The translations under genes and the position numbers were made by a program. Below, piece by piece: positions 62,581 to 64,000 of a DNA stretch of 64,000 nt; position 1 is the stretch's first letter; every line of letters begins with the position of its first letter. This DNA is from Bradyrhizobium diazoefficiens (GTDB lineage: Bacteria; Pseudomonadota; Alphaproteobacteria; Rhizobiales; Xanthobacteraceae). The notes beneath the pieces were generated by a model. It ran no database searches. It worked only from the letters and a program-made list of their open reading frames with translations, and was not told where the DNA came from. The stretch spans positions 2,322,501 to 2,386,500 of the forward strand of contig NZ_CP067102.1 in assembly GCF_016616885.1 (NCBI RefSeq). Reading direction: 5' to 3'.

Positions 62581-63716
62581 GCGTGACACTCGATCACGTG
62601 ACCCGGACCGTCGACGGTGTCCCACATATTCGCGACGTCTCGCTGACGCTGGAGAGCGGCACGCTGAACGTGCTGCTCGGGCCGACGCTGTCGGGCAAGA
62701 CCTCGATCATGCGGTTGCTCGCCGGCCTCGACAAGCCGACCACGGGCAAGGTGCTGGTCAACGGCAAGGACGTTACCGGTGTGGACGTGCGCCAGCGTTC
62801 GGTTGCCATGGTCTATCAGCAATTCATCAACTACCCCTCGTTGACGGTCTATGAGAACATTGCCTCGCCCTTGCGCGTGCAGGGCAAGCCGCGGGAGGAG
62901 ATCGAGGCGCGCGTGACGGAAGCGGCGCGTCTGCTGCGGCTCGAGCCGTTCCTGAAGCGCACGCCGCTCCAGCTCTCCGGCGGCCAGCAACAGCGCACCG
63001 CGATGGCGCGCGCGCTGGTGAAGGGCGCCGATCTCGTGCTGCTCGACGAGCCGCTCGCCAATCTCGATTACAAGCTGCGCGAGGAGCTGCGCGCCGAGCT
63101 GCCGCGCATCTTCGAGGCGTCGGGCGCGATCTTCGTCTATGCCACGACCGAGCCGACCGAGGCGCTGCTGCTCGGCGGCAACACGGTCTGCATGTGGGAA
63201 GGGCAGGCGCTCCAGATCGGCAGGACGCCCAACGTCTATCGCCAGCCGCAGACCCTGCGGGTCGCGCAGGTGTTTTCCGATCCGCCGCTCAATCTCGTCG
63301 GCATCGAGAAGAAGAACGGCTCGGTGCAATATGCGGGAGGCATCGCTGCACCGGCTTCCGGTCTCTATTCCTCACTCGCCGATGGCGCCTATCGCGTCGG
63401 TTTTCGCGCGCATCAGCTTGCACTCGCCAATGGCCAGACTGATCGTCACGCCTTCCATGCCACAGTGACGGTGACCGAGATCACCGGTTCGGAGAGTTTC
63501 GTGCATTTGACCCGCGACGGATCGAACTGGGTTGCGGTGCTGCACGGCGTGCACGAGTTCGAGCCCGGCCAGACCATCGACGCCGTGCTCGACCCCAATG
63601 ACGTCTTTGTCTTCGACGCGGCTGATCGCCTAGTCGCCGCGCCTGCCGTAGCGTTTTCAAGCGAAGTGCGTAGCGGTTCGCGTGACGAAAACGCGTCAAC
63701 AAGTAAAAGCTCGTGA
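62577..63716 (+). CDS. glpS: Glycerol ABC transporter ATP-binding protein GlpS
   Basis: A 379-residue ATPase. The P-loop 'GPTLSGKT' is at residues 35-42, the signature 'LSGGQQQR' at 133-140, and Walker B 'LVLLDE' at 153-158, followed by a TOBE-like C-terminal domain. A second ATPase gene follows, and this two-ATPase layout after glpD is that of the rhizobial GlpSTPQUV glycerol importer. The last 21 residues ('AFSSEVRSGSRDENASTSKS' and one more) come from a dispersed palindromic repeat (63650-63703), so the tail is probably not functional. The start overlaps glpD by four bases. Confidence 0.9.
   Translation: MSVTLDHVTRTVDGVPHIRDVSLTLESGTLNVLLGPTLSGKTSIMRLLAGLDKPTTGKVLVNGKDVTGVDVRQRSVAMVYQQFINYPSLTVYENIASPLRVQGKPREEIEARVTEAARLLRLEPFLKRTPLQLSGGQQQRTAMARALVKGADLVLLDEPLANLDYKLREELRAELPRIFEASGAIFVYATTEPTEALLLGGNTVCMWEGQALQIGRTPNVYRQPQTLRVAQVFSDPPLNLVGIEKKNGSVQYAGGIAAPASGLYSSLADGAYRVGFRAHQLALANGQTDRHAFHATVTVTEITGSESFVHLTRDGSNWVAVLHGVHEFEPGQTIDAVLDPNDVFVFDAADRLVAAPAVAFSSEVRSGSRDENASTSKSS
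63650..63703. repeat. Dispersed palindromic repeat inside glpS 3' end
   Basis: AGCGTTTTCAAGCGAAGTG, GGTTCGCGT and GAAAACGCGTCAACAAG match the element at 13918-13975 throughout most of their length. Here the element is read through as codons of glpS. Confidence 0.8.
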
Positions 63717-63728
63717 GGGAGGTGCGAT

Positions 63729-64000
63729 ATGGCCCGCATTGACCTCGTCGATCTCGCCCATTCCTACGGCGGCAATGATGCGCCGCAGGAAACCTTTGCG
63801 CTGAAGCCGGTGACCATGACCTGGCGGCAGGGCGGCGCCTATGCGCTGCTCGGCCCGTCCGGCTGCGGCAAGACCACTCTGCTCAACGTCATCTCCGGCA
63901 TCATCACGCCGTCGCGGGGGAAAATCCTGTTCGACGACAAGGACATCACACCGCTGTCAACCCAGAAGCGCAACATCGCCCAGGTGTTCCAGTTTCCGGT
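63729..64000 (+). CDS. glpT: Glycerol ABC transporter ATP-binding protein GlpT, 3' end outside window
   Basis: The first 90 codons of a second ATPase. 'MARIDLVDLAHSYGG' is followed by the P-loop 'GPSGCGKT' at residues 42-49, 'SRGKILFDDKDITPLSTQKR' and 'NIAQVFQFPV' with the Q-loop. GGGAGGTG lies six bases before ATG 63729, 12 bp after the glpS stop. Position and order agree with glpT of the GlpSTPQUV system; the membrane and binding-protein genes would be expected beyond the window. Confidence 0.88.
   Translation, partial: MARIDLVDLAHSYGGNDAPQETFALKPVTMTWRQGGAYALLGPSGCGKTTLLNVISGIITPSRGKILFDDKDITPLSTQKRNIAQVFQFP

Overview
The window is high-G+C alphaproteobacterial DNA. It most resembles Bradyrhizobium or a close relative. 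The reasons are dense same-strand operons, bradyrhizobial-type palindromic intergenic repeats, vanillate demethylation genes, a rhizobial-type glp (glycerol) ABC locus, and many short proteins typical of that group. This assignment is inference from gene content; no rRNA, tRNA or phylogenetic marker was placed. I found no tRNA, rRNA, CRISPR array, transposase or integrase.

Layout. 1-7.5 kb: surface-polysaccharide and sugar-nucleotide genes (a truncated GT4 glycosyltransferase, a UDP-glucuronate 4-epimerase-like enzyme, UDP-glucose dehydrogenase, an aldose epimerase, phosphoglucomutase) with two decayed genes between them. 7.6-10.6 kb: vanA-vanR-vanB, vanillate O-demethylase with its GntR regulator placed between the two enzyme genes. 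10.6-15.7 kb: a GGDEF-EAL protein, a divergent NTF2-like/TetR pair around a palindrome, and a GMC oxidoreductase. 15.8-22 kb: hemC and hemE, separated by an apparent insertion (16773-20498) carrying a winged-helix/TPR regulator and an exported amidohydrolase. The last 339 bp of hemC are repeated almost exactly at the far side of this insertion. 22-27 kb: a small orphan protein, a membrane diguanylate cyclase, slyX, trhO and a gamma-glutamyltransferase-like gene.

27.3-33.6 kb: a paoABC-type periplasmic molybdenum aldehyde oxidoreductase, an exported FKBP isomerase, a cupin and two VOC-fold proteins. 33.7-38.9 kb: envelope genes (FecR-domain protein plus autotransporter-type barrel, a PMT-family glycosyltransferase, an OmpA-like protein, a small membrane protein and a Met-rich exported peptide). 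38.9-44.2 kb: a YcaQ-type DNA glycosylase and a LacI-regulated catabolic locus in which the transporter and a small membrane protein are frameshifted. 44.2-45 kb: a MazF/PemK toxin with a DUF3018-type antitoxin. 45-50.2 kb: an RND efflux adaptor, its pump and a TetR gene. 50.3-57.3 kb: a flavin reductase and a compact beta-oxidation operon (fadE, thiolase, fadB/J, thioesterase). 57.5-64 kb: small and HAD proteins, then glpR, a VapBC toxin-antitoxin pair, glpD, glpS and the start of glpT.

Five genes look broken: 4772-4998, 5033-5700, the hemC fragment at 20499-20837, 42257-42749 and 42816-44142. The most notable structure is the hemC 3' duplication that brackets the regulator/amidohydrolase module. 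It looks like an integration or recombination that rebuilt the interrupted gene. Several perfect palindromes next to regulator genes (TetR, LacI, antitoxin, GlpR, VanR) are specific, testable operators.
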